Origin: Buxus sempervirens
Taxonomy: Eukaryota; Streptophyta; Magnoliopsida; Buxales; Buxaceae
Assembly: GCA_947561395.2 (NCBI GenBank)
Contig: OX387192.1
Span: 14,668,221-14,732,220 of the forward strand
Direction: 5' to 3'
DNA length: 64,000 bases
In this document: positions 23,291 through 35,296 of the stretch, one piece after another
How the letters are laid out: the number at the start of each line of letters is the position of its first letter
How positions within the stretch are numbered: the stretch's first letter is position 1
Program-made: the position numbers and the translations under genes
The notes under the pieces: model-generated
Database searches by the model: none
What the model was told of the DNA's origin: nothing
What the model saw: the letters and a program-made list of their open reading frames with translations, nothing else

Positions 23291-25374
23291 AGTAAGGCAA
23301 TGAAGGTAAGAAACACAACTTATTAAGAGACAAAAACACCTGCAAATAGAAAGAAAAAAAATATTTTTTTTTCAAAAAATGGAAAGATTTGAAATAACTT
23401 CAATTTTTGAAAATATAAATCAAATTAAGAATACTGGCAAAAATTCAGCTCAAAATGAATTTTCCTAACCCCTAAACGAAAGCAATTAATTCTTTCCTAA
23501 AACGACAAATTTGTTAATTTAAAGGCCTAGATGAAGGAATTTGGCTGAAAAGTGGTGCAGGTCTCAGCATAGCAGTAAGTTTTGTTCCCCACGTCGTTTC
23601 CAAGCAACCCACCAATCTTTAGCCAATTTTGAGCAAATTTGATAAAATTGGACAAAATGACCACATTGCCCTTGAATCACAAATCAACTTTTGAAAGCTG
23701 GAATTGATAACATAACTTCTACTATACTAATTAAACTCCTATAGACCTACTAAATATGCAATTATAACATAGAAAAATAACACGAAACACAAGGTATTGT
23801 ATCCACAAGGAGGCAAGGAGGAGATTCAAATACCAATTAATCAAATTTCCTATATTATTTAGACAATTCCAAATCTTAATGACAAATTTCCAGAATGATA
23901 AAAGAGAAATAAATTACTAAATACAAAAGCGAGAAATCAATTATGAATGAGTTTTAGGATTTGGGTTCCGTCAATTGGATTCTTTCAATGAATTTACATA
24001 TGATTACATCAATTCTTTGTTAATTAAAATGACCGAATTCCCATGTGCATTGTGATCCTCTTTCAAGGTATCACATCTATACCTATATTAATCCTACATC
24101 TACTTTCGTGATCATAGTAATTAAAATAGGTTCATTAAAATCTGTGGAAATCTTAAATGAGAGTCACAATGGTGTACGATTATTTCTAAACTACACTACC
24201 CAAGTTTAATGAATTCACCAACTAATGTTGAATTTCCACTTTCGCTCCATCATTCAACATCTTAAATATGCAAGCAATGGCCAATTGATTGCAAAAATAA
24301 AATCCGAAATCATCAAATTTAATCAACAAAGAATGTATCACAATTTCATATGCAAATTAAAATCCAAAATCCAAAATCCAATGATTACATCCAAATCCTA
24401 AAATAAGAAAACTAGCCACTCATGTCTAACAAAATAATCCAATAACCATCAAAATATGAATCCAACATCAGAGTTCTATAATCAAATATCAAAACAACAA
24501 AGAAAAATAAGAAGAAGATGAAGAACTCTTGTCTATAGAAGCCGATCCTTGCTGCAGAAATTACCCCTCTTCTTGCTTCTCCCCAAACCCTTGTGCTCAA
24601 GTCTCTTCCTTCTCTTCCAAGCCCAATCCCCCCTAGCCAAAAAACGTGCACAACACTTTATACTTCTTTCCATCTTCAAAACTTCCTTTTCATAAGTCTA
24701 AATCTTCAAATCAAAGCACTTTCTATTTTTCTTCTCTTGAGATCCACTAAATTAAAAAGTTTCTTGATGAAGTTTGCAACTAAATTTAGAGCACATAAAC
24801 AACCTCAATTGAAGTGGGACCCTCATGAAAGTTTTAGGAAAACTTCTTAGCTTTCTAAAACACATAACCTTGCTAATTTTCAAGTTCTACAACTCCAGAT
24901 ATTGGTCAAATACCAAAACGGGTCGAAGCTGCAACTGTTTTCTGGGCAAGTACGGACCTCTCTGTTCTTGCTAATTTTCAGCATTGAAGATGGTGGAACT
25001 AGATCTTGTGGTCTTCACAAAAGTTGTAGATCTTTGTCTTAGATTTCCAACAAGCTAAAGAACATCTAAAAACAAGGTCTATAGCTCCAATTATAGCCCA
25101 AACACTAAGCATTACTCTGTGTTGATTGGGTCAACCCAGTTGAGTTTTTTTTTTCTCATGGCACTAGCTCGAATTCAACTTTTCTCCTCAGCTCAAATTT
25201 AACTTGAATCATTAGTTAAAAACTTGTAAAATGCCTAGAATTTCCAGAAATTAAATAAATGTAAAAGGCACACAAAATTCTAATTAAATGTCTTAAGAAA
25301 CCTACAAAACACTCTAAAATCACTAAATATGACTAAGAAAATGTGTTAAATAATTTCCCACATCACTCAACCCA
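23291..25374. other. Leader and probable LTR sequence of the Athila-like element, not resolved
   Basis: No coding gene supported. The text upstream of the gag start (for example AAGGTATTGTATCCACAAGG near 23793) resembles leaders of this group. A sequence ending CCCACATCA at about 25374 would read TGATGTGGG on the minus strand and could be the outer LTR edge. No primer-binding site was recognised, so the boundaries are open. Confidence 0.35.
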
Positions 25375-27235
25375 AGCGATCCTGAGCAATCTATTATAAA
25401 TAAATAAAATAAATATGATAAATATAAAATAAATTACGTTTGACTGAAAATGGCCAAGCGCTCAACCCAACCGCTCGAGCGCTTCGTTGAGTGCCCAGCC
25501 TAGAAAAGTTATAATCTGGTATTTTTGGGTAATTTCAATCATGAAATGATTTTTAGTATAATTCAGCTTATGTACAATTAAGATTTAGGAGTCTAGGAAG
25601 TATTTACACTGGATTCATCTTAGAATTCAAAATATTGAAGAGTTTGGTCGCATTCTATTAAAATAGGTTTTTGAGAGACTTTTTGTTCCATATTTCAATA
25701 GAATATGTTTTTGATGATTCCGCATATTATAATATCACTCTAAGATCATTTCTAAGGTTATTTCAAAGCCCAAATGCAACCTTGAACGCAGATTTAAAAT
25801 TTGGCATTCTATTTCATATTTCTAGCCTATTTTGAGTTGGAAATTGGGTTATGAGTTACAATGAATTTGATAAGACCTCAAAAGAACGATTTACCTTAAT
25901 TATACGTTAATTTTGACTTGTTATATATAAATTTAGCTTCGAGATTGTATTTTTGAACAAATTCCAGAATTTGGTGAAGTTGAGCTCTATTTGGTATTAT
26001 TTTGGATTAGTATAACTTTGTTTTAAAAGCTTGCATGGGTTTCAATTATCATAGATTATTTTCATAGATTTGAGATTTATGAGACACTTGAGATTGAGAT
26101 TGAGATGCCGCATGTACTTGGGATGATAATACCTCTATGTACTCAGAGATGCATGAGATGATTGTGATTGAGACAGATTGTGTTTGATAGACATCGTATT
26201 TGGTTTTGTTTTAGAATCTAGTGGGCATAGCTCGATATGGATCCATTTAGGAGCTATATAGTGAAAATGATTGTTCTTTGCTAGTTGTATATCCTTGTTT
26301 GTGCACGCATTCCATTGTGTACTCGATGAGGAATACTGTACTGGTTGAGGTTCTTCTGCAATAAGACGATGATCGTGTACTCGGGTGCACCCATAAGCCG
26401 GGAGGTGATATAATGGACATTGATATTACCCTAGTTAAAGACAGTCTTATCTCATGAATCCTACTATGACTTAATGATTTGAGATTGACATTACTGTTTT
26501 GATTTACATGCTGGATTATTTGGGATTACTCCTTATATGATTTGGTTTATTGTTTGATGACGTGGATTATCTATGTTTTTTTTTTTGGAAGTTAAGTGAG
26601 TTCCATTAAAATATAAGAAGAAAGAACAATATGTACAAGCGAGGCTAATGCCTACAAGATGTTCTCACAAACACTCCAACCTAGCTAAGATAAGAAAGTA
26701 GGTCTTACTTTATGCCTCAAAATGTTTAAAAAAAAGACCAATGTAAATCCCAATTGCTAACAATTTGTCTATTTAAACTTTTGTCTTGGAGCACCACTTT
26801 GTCCATGCTGCATTTTCTCTGATTTTATTTGATGTAGGATCCATACATGTGGATTGTTTGTGTTATTGTCACTGTTATATATTTTATAACTTATTCATGT
26901 CTTAGAACTGTAAAACCATATTTTTAGCATGAATGTGTTATTTGCTGGGATATTCATATCTCATTTGGTTTTGTTTTGTTTTTAGATCTTGGAGAGGATG
27001 CTTCCCAGAGGGTAGACATTTTTAGAGAGTTTCCTGAGTATCGAGCTGATATACAGATTTGATATTGTTTCATATGGATGGAGATTGGGTTATAGTTGAC
27101 TCTGATATAATGATTCTATGAAATGTTCTCATTTCATTCATGTTTTCCTTTAATCTAATATAGATCTTGTGATTTAACTAACTCTTTGGAGAAGAGCACG
27201 GTTTCACTACGTAACTTGGATCCGGGGCGTTACGT
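25375..27235 (+). mobile_element. LTR fragment of the solo-LTR lineage
   Basis: Ends GGATCCGGGGCGTTAC, a frequent plant Ty3/gypsy LTR end. It shares GTGGGCATAGCTCGATATGG-like text and TTGCTGGGATATTCATATCT with the fragment at 29.5-30.7 kb. It contains a GC-rich self-complementary block (CCGCTCGAGCG) near 25471. It is interrupted by a LINE end at 26574-26835. No target duplication found. Confidence 0.5.
26574..26835 (-). mobile_element. 5'-truncated LINE (L1-type) 3' end
   Basis: On the plus strand a run of 12 T is followed by TGGAAGTTAAGTGAGTTCCA, the complement of a usual plant L1 3' end (TTTTAATGGAACTCACTT then a poly-A). Only untranslated sequence remains. The 5' boundary is approximate. 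Confidence 0.5.
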
Positions 27236-27239
27236 TCTG

Positions 27240-27835
27240 GCTTAAAAACCTTTTTCATGATATTAACAATTAACAATTTATCACCAACATCACCTGTTTT
27301 TTGATTGTGAATATAGCAAGAAGATTTGGAAATCCATTCTGAGATTAAATTGCATCCCATTTACTGAGTTCGCATGGGATCAACTTGTTGCATGGGCCGA
27401 AACAGGACTTATTGGTAAGCTGCCCACTGTTGCTATCGTTAAGGTCTCCCTTGCTGCTGCAGTTTACCACATTTGGTTGGAAAGAAACAGAAGAACGTTT
27501 AAAAACAGCTACTTACTTGTAGAAACTGTGACTATATATGTTATTATAGATACTAGATCAAAATTTTGGGACAAGGATGTTAAGGTCATGGATACGGCTA
27601 GGAATCGCTGCATAGCAAGCAATTGGAACTCGTCATGGAATTTTTAGAGATAGGTTGTATTGTTATACAGCTACAAAAAGAACCTGTTTTTCTTGTCTTA
27701 TTGATTATAGGGATCTTCATGTGGGTGGTTTGTATAGCCGACTACCTTCAATAGTTAGGTAGTAATGCTGATCTATACATTGTACGTATCTTTCTTTATC
27801 AATACAAATTTTTTGAATTACCATTAGAAAAAAGC
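27240..27835 (+). mobile_element. L1-type LINE fragment with the ORF2 C-terminus
   Basis: An open frame from 27288 to the TAG stop at 27645-27647 encodes about 119 residues. It begins HHLFFDCEYSKKIWKSIL, the zinc-knuckle block (zf-RVT) at the end of plant L1 reverse transcriptases, followed by LAAAVYHIWLERNRRTF, the usual block after it, and ends WNSSWNF. An untranslated tail of about 190 bases ends in ATTAGAAAAAAG. The 5' part is missing, as is usual for truncated LINE copies. The frame has no internal stop, so the copy is not very old. Confidence 0.75.
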
Positions 27836-27839
27836 AATT

Positions 27840-28226
27840 TAGTGTACATTAAATAAGGCAACTCTCTTTCAAAGAGGAAAAGTGTTTTTTTTCTCTCTCT
27901 CTTTTTTCATGTCTCTCAACTAGGTTTTTCCTTCCTTTTCTTCAGCTAGAGAGGCTTGTGTTGACGTTGGTAACATGGCTTCAAAACATGATGAAAAGTT
28001 TACCTTTTTTCATTTGGATATGATATAAGCATTGATGATTTTGTACTATAAATTACATTGCATGCATATCTAAATTTGGTTGTAAGGTTGTTTTTCCAAA
28101 TAATATCCTACTTATAAACCTTGTTTATTACACAATATGTACTTTTTTTCCGCATATATTATAAAAGACCTACTCAAAGCTTCATTTTCTTCATTAGCCC
28201 ATGCATCGCATGGGGTTTTTGCTAGT
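27840..28226 (+). mobile_element. Probable non-autonomous Helitron, 3' end
   Basis: CCCATGC-ATC-GCATGGG (28198-28214) is a perfect 7-bp hairpin, followed after seven bases by CTAG (28222-28225) and then T. A hairpin just before CTRR, with insertion before T, is the Helitron 3' signature. The 5' TC end was not fixed; the TCTCTCTC stretch near 27890 is one option. Confidence 0.5.
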
Positions 28227-28311
28227 ATATCTTGTATAAAAAAAAGGAAGCTTCACTTGTATGCATGTTTTGTTTTCTAGATCTACTATGCCGCCTTTGC
28301 CCCTATATTTA

Positions 28312-29503
28312 GGGGACGTTTGGTGGGCATTATAGAATCTAGATTCTTGTAGAATCTAATTCTATAATCAAACAAGGGCATTTGGTTGGGATTTTGAGGC
28401 CAAATTATACAATCTAATGTCATAATCTACCTGTAATCAAAATCTCTCTTAAAGGTGATTATAGGGATTATGGACATTTGTGTTTACAATTCCAAAATCA
28501 GTGATTCTACAGATTATACATAACATATTAGATAGATATTACAATAAATAACAAAATTATAAGCATTATAGTATTATATATTTTTATATGATATATTATT
28601 AATAATATAATATAACATTAATTTAAACAAAAATAATATTATATATTGTATATAACATATTTATATATATATATAATGTTTTATTATATTATAATACATA
28701 ATATACTATATTATATATGACGTTATATAGAATTTAATATAATATATTATAATAATATAATAGTATAATATGTATTATACTATATTATCATATGGTACAT
28801 ACAATATTACAATATACGTAGTATAAATAATATAATATTATATAATGTATACTATGTATTTGTAAAATAATATTATATTATAATATAAATATAATAAATT
28901 ATATACGATATTACATATTATATTATATTATAATATGTTACATATATATTTTACATTATACATAGTATATATAACAAAATATTATATAATACATTATTTA
29001 TTTAATACTATAAACTAAAAATATTATATATATTATAATATGTTAAATATAATATATGTTTAATAATATTTGTATTAGATTTAGTATAATACTATAATAT
29101 ATTATGTAATATTGCATATATTATATTACATATAATATATATATATATAAAATATGTAAGATTATGTAAGACATATATTTTATATATATAGTTTATATTA
29201 TATTATATTATATATACATATTATTTTTAATATGTTTAATAATATATTATTTTAAATATGGTATTAATTTTGAATATACATTATATTATTTTTGTAAAAT
29301 TTTTAATATAAAAACTCCAAATTTATTCTCAATAACATTGTCAACCAAACGAGATTCTAGTTTCTAATCGTATAATTAGATTCTTAAATCTATGGTATTC
29401 GAACAAGATTATGGATTTTTCAGAATCAGGGACTATAATTTGGATTATCAAAATCCAGTTATAATCCATAATACGAATTCTATAATGCCCACCAAACGCC
29501 ACC
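28312..29503. mobile_element. 1.2-kb AT-rich terminal-inverted-repeat element
   Basis: The left end GGGGACGTTTGGTGGGCATT and the right end, read in reverse as GGTGGCGTTTGGTGGGCATT, match at nearly every position, and the inverted match continues through ATAGAAT. Flanks are TTA on the left and TAA on the right, which is not a clean direct duplication. The GGNGNCGTTTGG end resembles plant PIF/Harbinger-like MITEs. There is no transposase. The middle 28540-29310 is almost pure A/T. Confidence 0.6.
28540..29310. repeat. Cryptic A/T repeat, about 770 bp
   Basis: Nearly only A and T, made of imperfect TATAATAT and ATATTATA runs with no fixed period. It forms the core of the inverted-repeat element. 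Confidence 0.75.
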
Positions 29504-29504
29504 T

Positions 29505-30668
29505 AAGTGAGTAATACCTTGAGTGTGTCTAGTGAGCATAGCTGCATATGGATCTATAGGGTTAAGCTAGAGAATGAAGAGGTATTCCTTTGGTTGGAAC
29601 TCTTAGTTTGCAATTGCGCTTCCATTACGAGTTAGTTTTCAATGAAAGGTCTTATGTACAATAGGGTCACATTTCAAATTATGCTGGCTTGTGAGGTAGC
29701 CCTATATGTGTTGGTCAGCGGCCACCCCACATGTTTAGATTTTGATGGCTACATGATTGGGTGGTGCATGTGGACTCCATACTGAGAAAACTGTGGCTAG
29801 TATGGGGTTCTTGTGCAATAAGTCGATGAACATGCTGTGCTTACTGGCTTTGCCCATAAGTCTCGAGGTGGCATAGTAAATACGGAGTATCTTTTGAAAG
29901 ACTTATATTTTTTTACGAGTCCTACATTTGTTTATTGTGAATTATATTTATGAATCTTGCTAAGTACTTGAGGGTGTTATAAATGGATTAATATATTATA
30001 TTGGCAACTCACATACAGTGATTATGCTGGCCTGTAGGTTGAGTGCTCCCTGCTGAGATAGTTGTCGTGATTATGATGGCCGGCAATATCTTTAATACAG
30101 AGATGGTATATCTATTGGGGTGTGTTACTTGAGCTTTGTTTTATTGTTGAGATTGAATCGTGATTACTCGTTTATTTTGCCAATCATGAAACATGTTACT
30201 TTCCATATATGTGAAATTGTGTTATTCATGCATAGTATTGCTTACTGGGATATTCGTATCTCATTCGCGTTTTATTTTGTTTTGTTCTTAGTTGATTAGT
30301 GTTGGGGTAGATACTCCAGGGGATTTGTCTAGTTACAGAGCAAAGGATCATTTCTATCCAAATTAGATCATTGAAGCTCTTCTAGATTCTTATTACTGTT
30401 GTCAATTTATTTAGTTTTATTGATGAGAGAGAGTGAGTTAGTAACCCTTTTTACCAGACTTGGATATCCTATTTTGGGATGGTTTGATGTTATTATTAGC
30501 CATGCTTATAAAATGATGAATTGAAGATGTTTTATTTCCACACTTTGATAAATAATTGAGATTAAATGTTATGTCATAGTCAGGTATATAGTTGATTTAG
30601 GCCCATATAGCACTTTGGGTTTGGGTTTAGTGTATTGAGGCATGGACTCGGATTCATAGCGTTACAAT
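29505..30668 (+). mobile_element. Second LTR fragment of the solo-LTR lineage
   Basis: Shares GAGCATAGCTGCATATGGAT and TGCTTACTGGGATATTCGTA with the fragment at 25.4-27.2 kb and ends CGGATTCATAGCGTTACA. The left part is cut by the 1.2-kb inverted-repeat element. No coding sequence. Confidence 0.45.
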
Positions 30669-31560
30669 AATGTCTCGGGTTACTTGGGAAACAGTGGGAC
30701 ATGAGTGTAGTTTCCATTCACCCTAAAATGGAAAAACTTAAGAAAATTTATGAACTAAATTACTTGCAAGTGAAAGTGAATGAATGAAAACAATTTACTA
30801 CAAGGCAAGATCGTGCTAAATGCGACCAACATCCAAACAAATATAAATGATGTTATCAAAGTATGTAACACAATAAATATCATTATTCTACATAGTCCAC
30901 TATAATGTTTGATATCCAAAATATCTATCTACTCTCTATAAACAGAATAGTCCTCATCGAAGTCAAGACACGCCGACCTAGGTACAAGTACACCTTTTAC
31001 TTTCATATCGTGCTCCTGCTCCACATGAGCCTTGATACCTATAAAATGACCAGATGAGAAATGCTCAATAGGTTTTATCCTATAGTCCGAGTCCCAAGAT
31101 GAACTTCGAACTTATAGAATAAAAAAAAAAGTAGAATGAATGAATAAAAAACCAGCAATTAATGATAATAATCTAATGGTGGACCCTAATTCTTTAATAA
31201 CATAGTAGTTCAAAGGATATATTACAGGTATCAAGAAATCAATATAATCAGATCTCATTAATTTAATAGAAAGTGATGCATACAATTAATCAATTAGTAA
31301 TAACATGATCCGCAGATAATATAGTTCAACGTATATCCAAACCAACCAACAAAAATACTAGGTACTTATGGAACTCATGAACATCAGGTTTCCTTATATA
31401 GTATTATAGCCTATCTCCAATGCCAACTCACATCTTATGTGCAAAGTCGACCTACTCTAGGTTTTGAACATCGACTTATTGTAGAGTATCCACAAATCAT
31501 AGATGGGTTGGTATGTACAATACAGTCAAAATCAACGCTGGAAAAGACCTTACCCTCATG
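30669..31560. other. Unassigned sequence left of the CACTA element
   Basis: No gene recognised. It is probably retroelement-derived: blocks such as GTCAAGACACGCCGACCTAG and a reversed CCTATAAAATG segment look LTR-like. The target site of the CACTA element, ATG, is at 31558-31560. Confidence 0.35.
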
Positions 31561-31645
31561 CACTACAAAAAGAGTGCGATTTAGCGGCGGGAGATAAGAA
31601 ACTTTTAGCAGCGGTCAACCAGTCGACCGCCGCTAAAAGTCCTTT
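31561..31645 (+). repeat. Left end and subterminal repeats of the CACTA element
   Basis: CACTACAAAAAG is followed by direct and inverted copies of a GCGGCGGTC / GACCGCCGC motif ending in CTAAAAG. These motifs are the probable transposase binding sites. Confidence 0.75.
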
Positions 31646-31730
31646 TTTTTAAACTGCAAATAATCTTAATTATTCGATTCGACCGAACAGCGTGCTCCTG
31701 CGAAACCTAACGCAAAAAGTCTGATGCCCA

Positions 31731-32190
31731 TTGTGCCTCTGTCTCTCCCTCTCTTCTCAAATCCAAATCTGGCGCTCTCACTCTCTCATCCTCATCTTTA
31801 TAAAATCTCCTTTTTTTTGCTTCTCGAACCCGCCGATAGCCCTGGACGATAGAAGAAGCAAAGGTTTTTCAGCATTCCTTGATCGAAAACTATTCAATGT
31901 TCGGAACCCTAACTTTTCTCACGGGAACCTCTCCTCAATTCATGTCGGGAAACAACTTCTCTGTTGCAGGAGTCTCCACCTCCGGATCTCACAGTAAAAT
32001 GCCTTCGCTGCGCAGAATCCCTCTGGAAATTGCAAGGTTCAAGCGATCGCAGGAACTGCCGCACGAGTCAAGTCGACGAAACCGGCGAACCTCTACCAGA
32101 TACCTCGGATTACGCAAACGGCGTCGCCGATTGAGATCAAAACCGCGTATAGAAGTTTGGAGAAGGTTTATCACCCAGACGCATCATCGC
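31731..32190 (+). pseudogene. Captured J-domain (DnaJ-like) gene fragment
   Basis: In one frame (stop at 31995-31997) a Ser-rich, transit-peptide-like start is followed by ANLYQIPRITQTASPIEIKT and AYRSLEKVYHPDASS. This is helix I, helix II and the HPD loop of a J domain; HPD is at 32172-32180. Residue pattern and N-terminal extension fit plastid DnaJ-like proteins such as DnaJ8/11 types. The domain stops right after HPD, so helices III and IV are missing. J domains stimulate Hsp70 ATPase through HPD. The fragment is gene-derived cargo of the CACTA element and not expected to work. Confidence 0.7.
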
Positions 32191-32205
32191 CATAATCCCC
32201 CTTTT

Positions 32206-32900
32206 TAGCAATTAAATGGGAACTAGATCCATTTTCTGTCTTGATCTGCTTGGCGTGACCATAGAAATTTACAATGAGGTCATTGATATTAATGCTCGAT
32301 TCGAAGTTCAATCCCTTTTTTGCAATGGCTGCTCGTTTAATAAAAACCATATCCGGTGCATTCTCAGGGGAAGGCTCCACCCTATCGGCTGCCTCTTCTT
32401 CAACACCAAAAATGGAAAGTGGCAAAGCTCCTTGAGGCATCTCCTGACTTTTTTCAAGTTATATTTTCTTCACATGGAAGAAAATTAATTGAACGGGTGG
32501 ATCAGGGCAAATTTGATTTAATGGCCGAGGATCGTCGAACCCTAAGTCTCTTCTACATCAATTGCCTTCTTTTAGGAATTTTTTGCTCCCATGTACTCAC
32601 GGTCATCGCAAAATCTCATCAGCCGATCTCTGTAAGATTCATCTTCAATGCTTTCATGAATCTATTATTCATGAAATTTTTTCTCTTTCTTGTTTTCTCT
32701 TCTACACTGTGTTTTTTTTTCCAATTAATCAAAAGGATTGCAGGATAGTGAGATCAAGGAGAAGAAAAACGCTTGTTATGCAGATATAGAAAGGTATTTT
32801 TAGTTTTAGTTTTGCGGGAAAACGCCATAACTAGAACATTTTGATGATTTTGTTTCTGCCTCGTGACGAAATAGTGGTTTGTGGGGTTGGCAATGCAAGT
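32206..32900 (+). other. CACTA interior, possible further captured sequence
   Basis: A short frame from 32325 reads MAARLIKTISGAFSGEG and then a Ser/Thr-rich stretch up to a stop, like an organelle-targeted N-terminus. A second open stretch includes DFFQVIFSSHGRKLIERV. Neither could be assigned. It may be a third captured gene or non-coding sequence. Confidence 0.3.
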
Positions 32901-32904
32901 CATC

Positions 32905-33133
32905 GATGATAGTGAAGGAGAATTGTGCTTTGCGATGCCTCCCTCCACAGTGTTACGAGCTCATCTACGAAGGCGATCCGGTAAGATGGAATCTCATCAC
33001 TTCTAGGGTTCTATTTTACCCATCTTTGGGTATTTTATTAGTTTTCTTGTGCCTTGTTGTTTGCTGCCTTTCAGCTGGAAGAAGGAGAAAAGGACTTCAT
33101 CAGAAGCCAAGAGTACAAGTACTATCTATACAA
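32905..33133 (+). pseudogene. Captured exon-intron-exon piece of a small conserved protein gene
   Basis: The exon ending at 32980 encodes KENCALRCLPPQCYELIYEG followed by DP, and meets a GTAAGA donor. After a 94-bp intron (32981-33074, acceptor TTTCAG) the frame continues as LEEGEKDFIRSQEYKYYLYK up to another GTAAG donor at 33134. The Cys-rich CxLRCxxPxCYxLIY and LEEGExDxIRxxxYxYC-like pattern is that of a small secreted-type eukaryotic protein family, which I remember as DUF4787 but cannot confirm. The retained intron shows capture at the DNA level. It is incomplete at both ends, and the Ty3/gypsy element sits in the intron that follows. Confidence 0.6.
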
Positions 33134-35134
33134 GTAAGACATATAAGACACCATTTTGGTACTTCTCGTGTTTCAATCCATATCTTTTGCTTCAAAATAA
33201 TGTTGCTAGAAAACTCTTTGACTCTAGTGGGTATCTAACTTCTACTAAGTGTGAGACATGGGAAAAAAAATCACCGGAGTGATCATCCCACCGTCAGCAC
33301 ACGGGCTCAACGCAAAAATTGGGAGAGTCGTCACCATTCATGATTTTGGGGTGAGAATGGACACCAAAGAGTTCAAAATAAGCAAAAATAGCCGAAAGAC
33401 AAATTCTAGGGAAAAAATAACCTTACTTGAAAATAAAATCCAGAGATGGGTAAGGGGATTAGATTATGAACGGGGGAAGGTGTTAGGCACCCCCATTCAT
33501 CCACACGAAGTGGTTGCCAAGTGTATGTTCATGCTAAAAAGAAAATAAGAAGCTTGCTAAAAATCATGAAAAAGCCTTGAAAAAGGAACAAATGTATGAT
33601 ATATTCACATGAAGATCTAAATGGATTTTAGATCCTCTCTTATGTCAATATCACTTCTGGAGTATTTCAAAAGATGGAAATCAAAGTAAAAGTGGCCAAA
33701 ACCAAGTTGAGGCAAATCCTGGAATTTTGGTAAAAAGTAAGGTCCTTTGCCTTAAAATCATTCAAATCCAATTCTGAATTGAACCAAACCAAATCCATTT
33801 GAAAGATTAGGGTAAATAAGAGTCTCATACAAAATCTCAAGTTAATCTGATAAAAATCCTAGGAGTTATGCTCCTTTGAAGTTGCTGCTGGGGATTTTTA
33901 AAAGTGTTAAGTGGGTAACTTTGGAAAATTGTCTAGAAAAATTCACTACACAAAAGTCCACGAAATTTGGTGTGATTGAAGTTTGTATGGCCATCTTTCC
34001 ATAGAAACTAGCCTCATACAAAAATCCCTTCGGATGTGCCTTGGGTGGTCTCCCGAACAGGCCCCGAAGATCACAGATTTACCCAGAAAAGTGCAAATGA
34101 GCAGTTCTGAGTAAATCGGCTACCAATAATTCAAATGGAATCCAAAAATTATGAAACCAACTAGATTTGAAAATAGACTCAAAAAGGAGTACTCAGAAAT
34201 AAAAATCACTCGAATCGGACTTAAAACGAACACATGGCGGTCCGTCGAAGTGACAAGTTCTGTACTTGAACCTGAACTGTCCACTCAACTTCGACAGAGA
34301 GGTGTCAAAAATCGCCTAGATAAAAATTCATGAAATTTGGTGGACATAAGCTAGACAGCCTCACCTTTCCCATGGTTCTAGAATCACCCCAAAAGTCATC
34401 CGGATGATGAAGTTATGGGCGTCCGAAGTAAGGGTACAGGTGCTGTCAAGTTAAGCCATTTTTGAAGAAATCCAAGTCCGAAAATTGATAAAAAAATATG
34501 TGATTCGTGTGCGATGAATCCAAAACCCTTGAAAAACATTTAAAAACACTCCAGAATTTGATTGAGGTCATTTATTTGAGCTTTATCACAATAAATGCAA
34601 TAAACCCCAAATATGAGCCTATCCCGCCAAAATAGTGATATGTGTGCAAAAGTGAAAAAAACCAAGCAAGATCCATACACATGCATATAGATTCAACAAA
34701 ATAGGTTCTAGCATAGCCTAGGGTTCCGTTCCATTATCGTTTCCCTCTGTTCTCTTTAAGATAATCAAGGGTACTTTGAATATGGAACGGTTTACAATCA
34801 ATCAAAAAGGCCTTATGCTACATAGGTTCTAGCACTGGGGTCAATCCCCAGTCTCGTTTCTCCTAGATCCGCCTTCACGTTTTACGGCTAGGGGAGTCTT
34901 GAGATACTTTGAGCCGGGGAAGGATTTCCACACATACAAACAAGGCTTTACACTACAGAAAGGTAGAAGAAGAGATCTAGATCTAGGAATGTAAAGACAG
35001 AAAATAAAAAGAAAAGTTGAGGCTTACCTGAGTTCTGGAGGCGATTCCACAGCGGTTTCCTCCTTCTCTTGGAGTTCTTCTTTGCGAGAATTCAAAACAA
35101 GAGTTGTCTGCCATTTGCTCAAGGAGGAGGCTCC

Positions 35135-35142
35135 TATTTATA
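35135..35142 (-). promoter_or_regulatory. TATA box in the 3' LTR
   Basis: TATAAATA on the minus strand in the context GCCTATAAATAGGAGCC. Transcription would start about 30 bases on, near 35105. Confidence 0.6.
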
Positions 35143-35296
35143 GGCAAGGGCTAAGGTCATTGGTAGACACAAATTAATGTCTAGAACCCCTCCAACCTAA
35201 ACCCTAAGGTTATTTCTGCGATTTCCCTTCATTTAATGAGGGACATGATGGTAAAAGTGAAAAGCTCTCGGAAAACCCTAATTTTGAGCAAACTTA

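Noticed and set aside
24412-24850. Opposing 79- and 85-codon frames
   Set aside because: Low-complexity, both strands open at once, inside unresolved retroelement leader sequence.
25380-25510. CCGCTCGAGCG block as a restriction-rich or promoter CpG island
   Set aside because: Too short and isolated; better seen as one of the palindromic clusters in LTRs.
33258-33548. Frame of about 96 codons present in both LTRs (also 45395-45760)
   Set aside because: It lies antisense within LTR sequence and duplicates only because the LTRs are copies. No known product.
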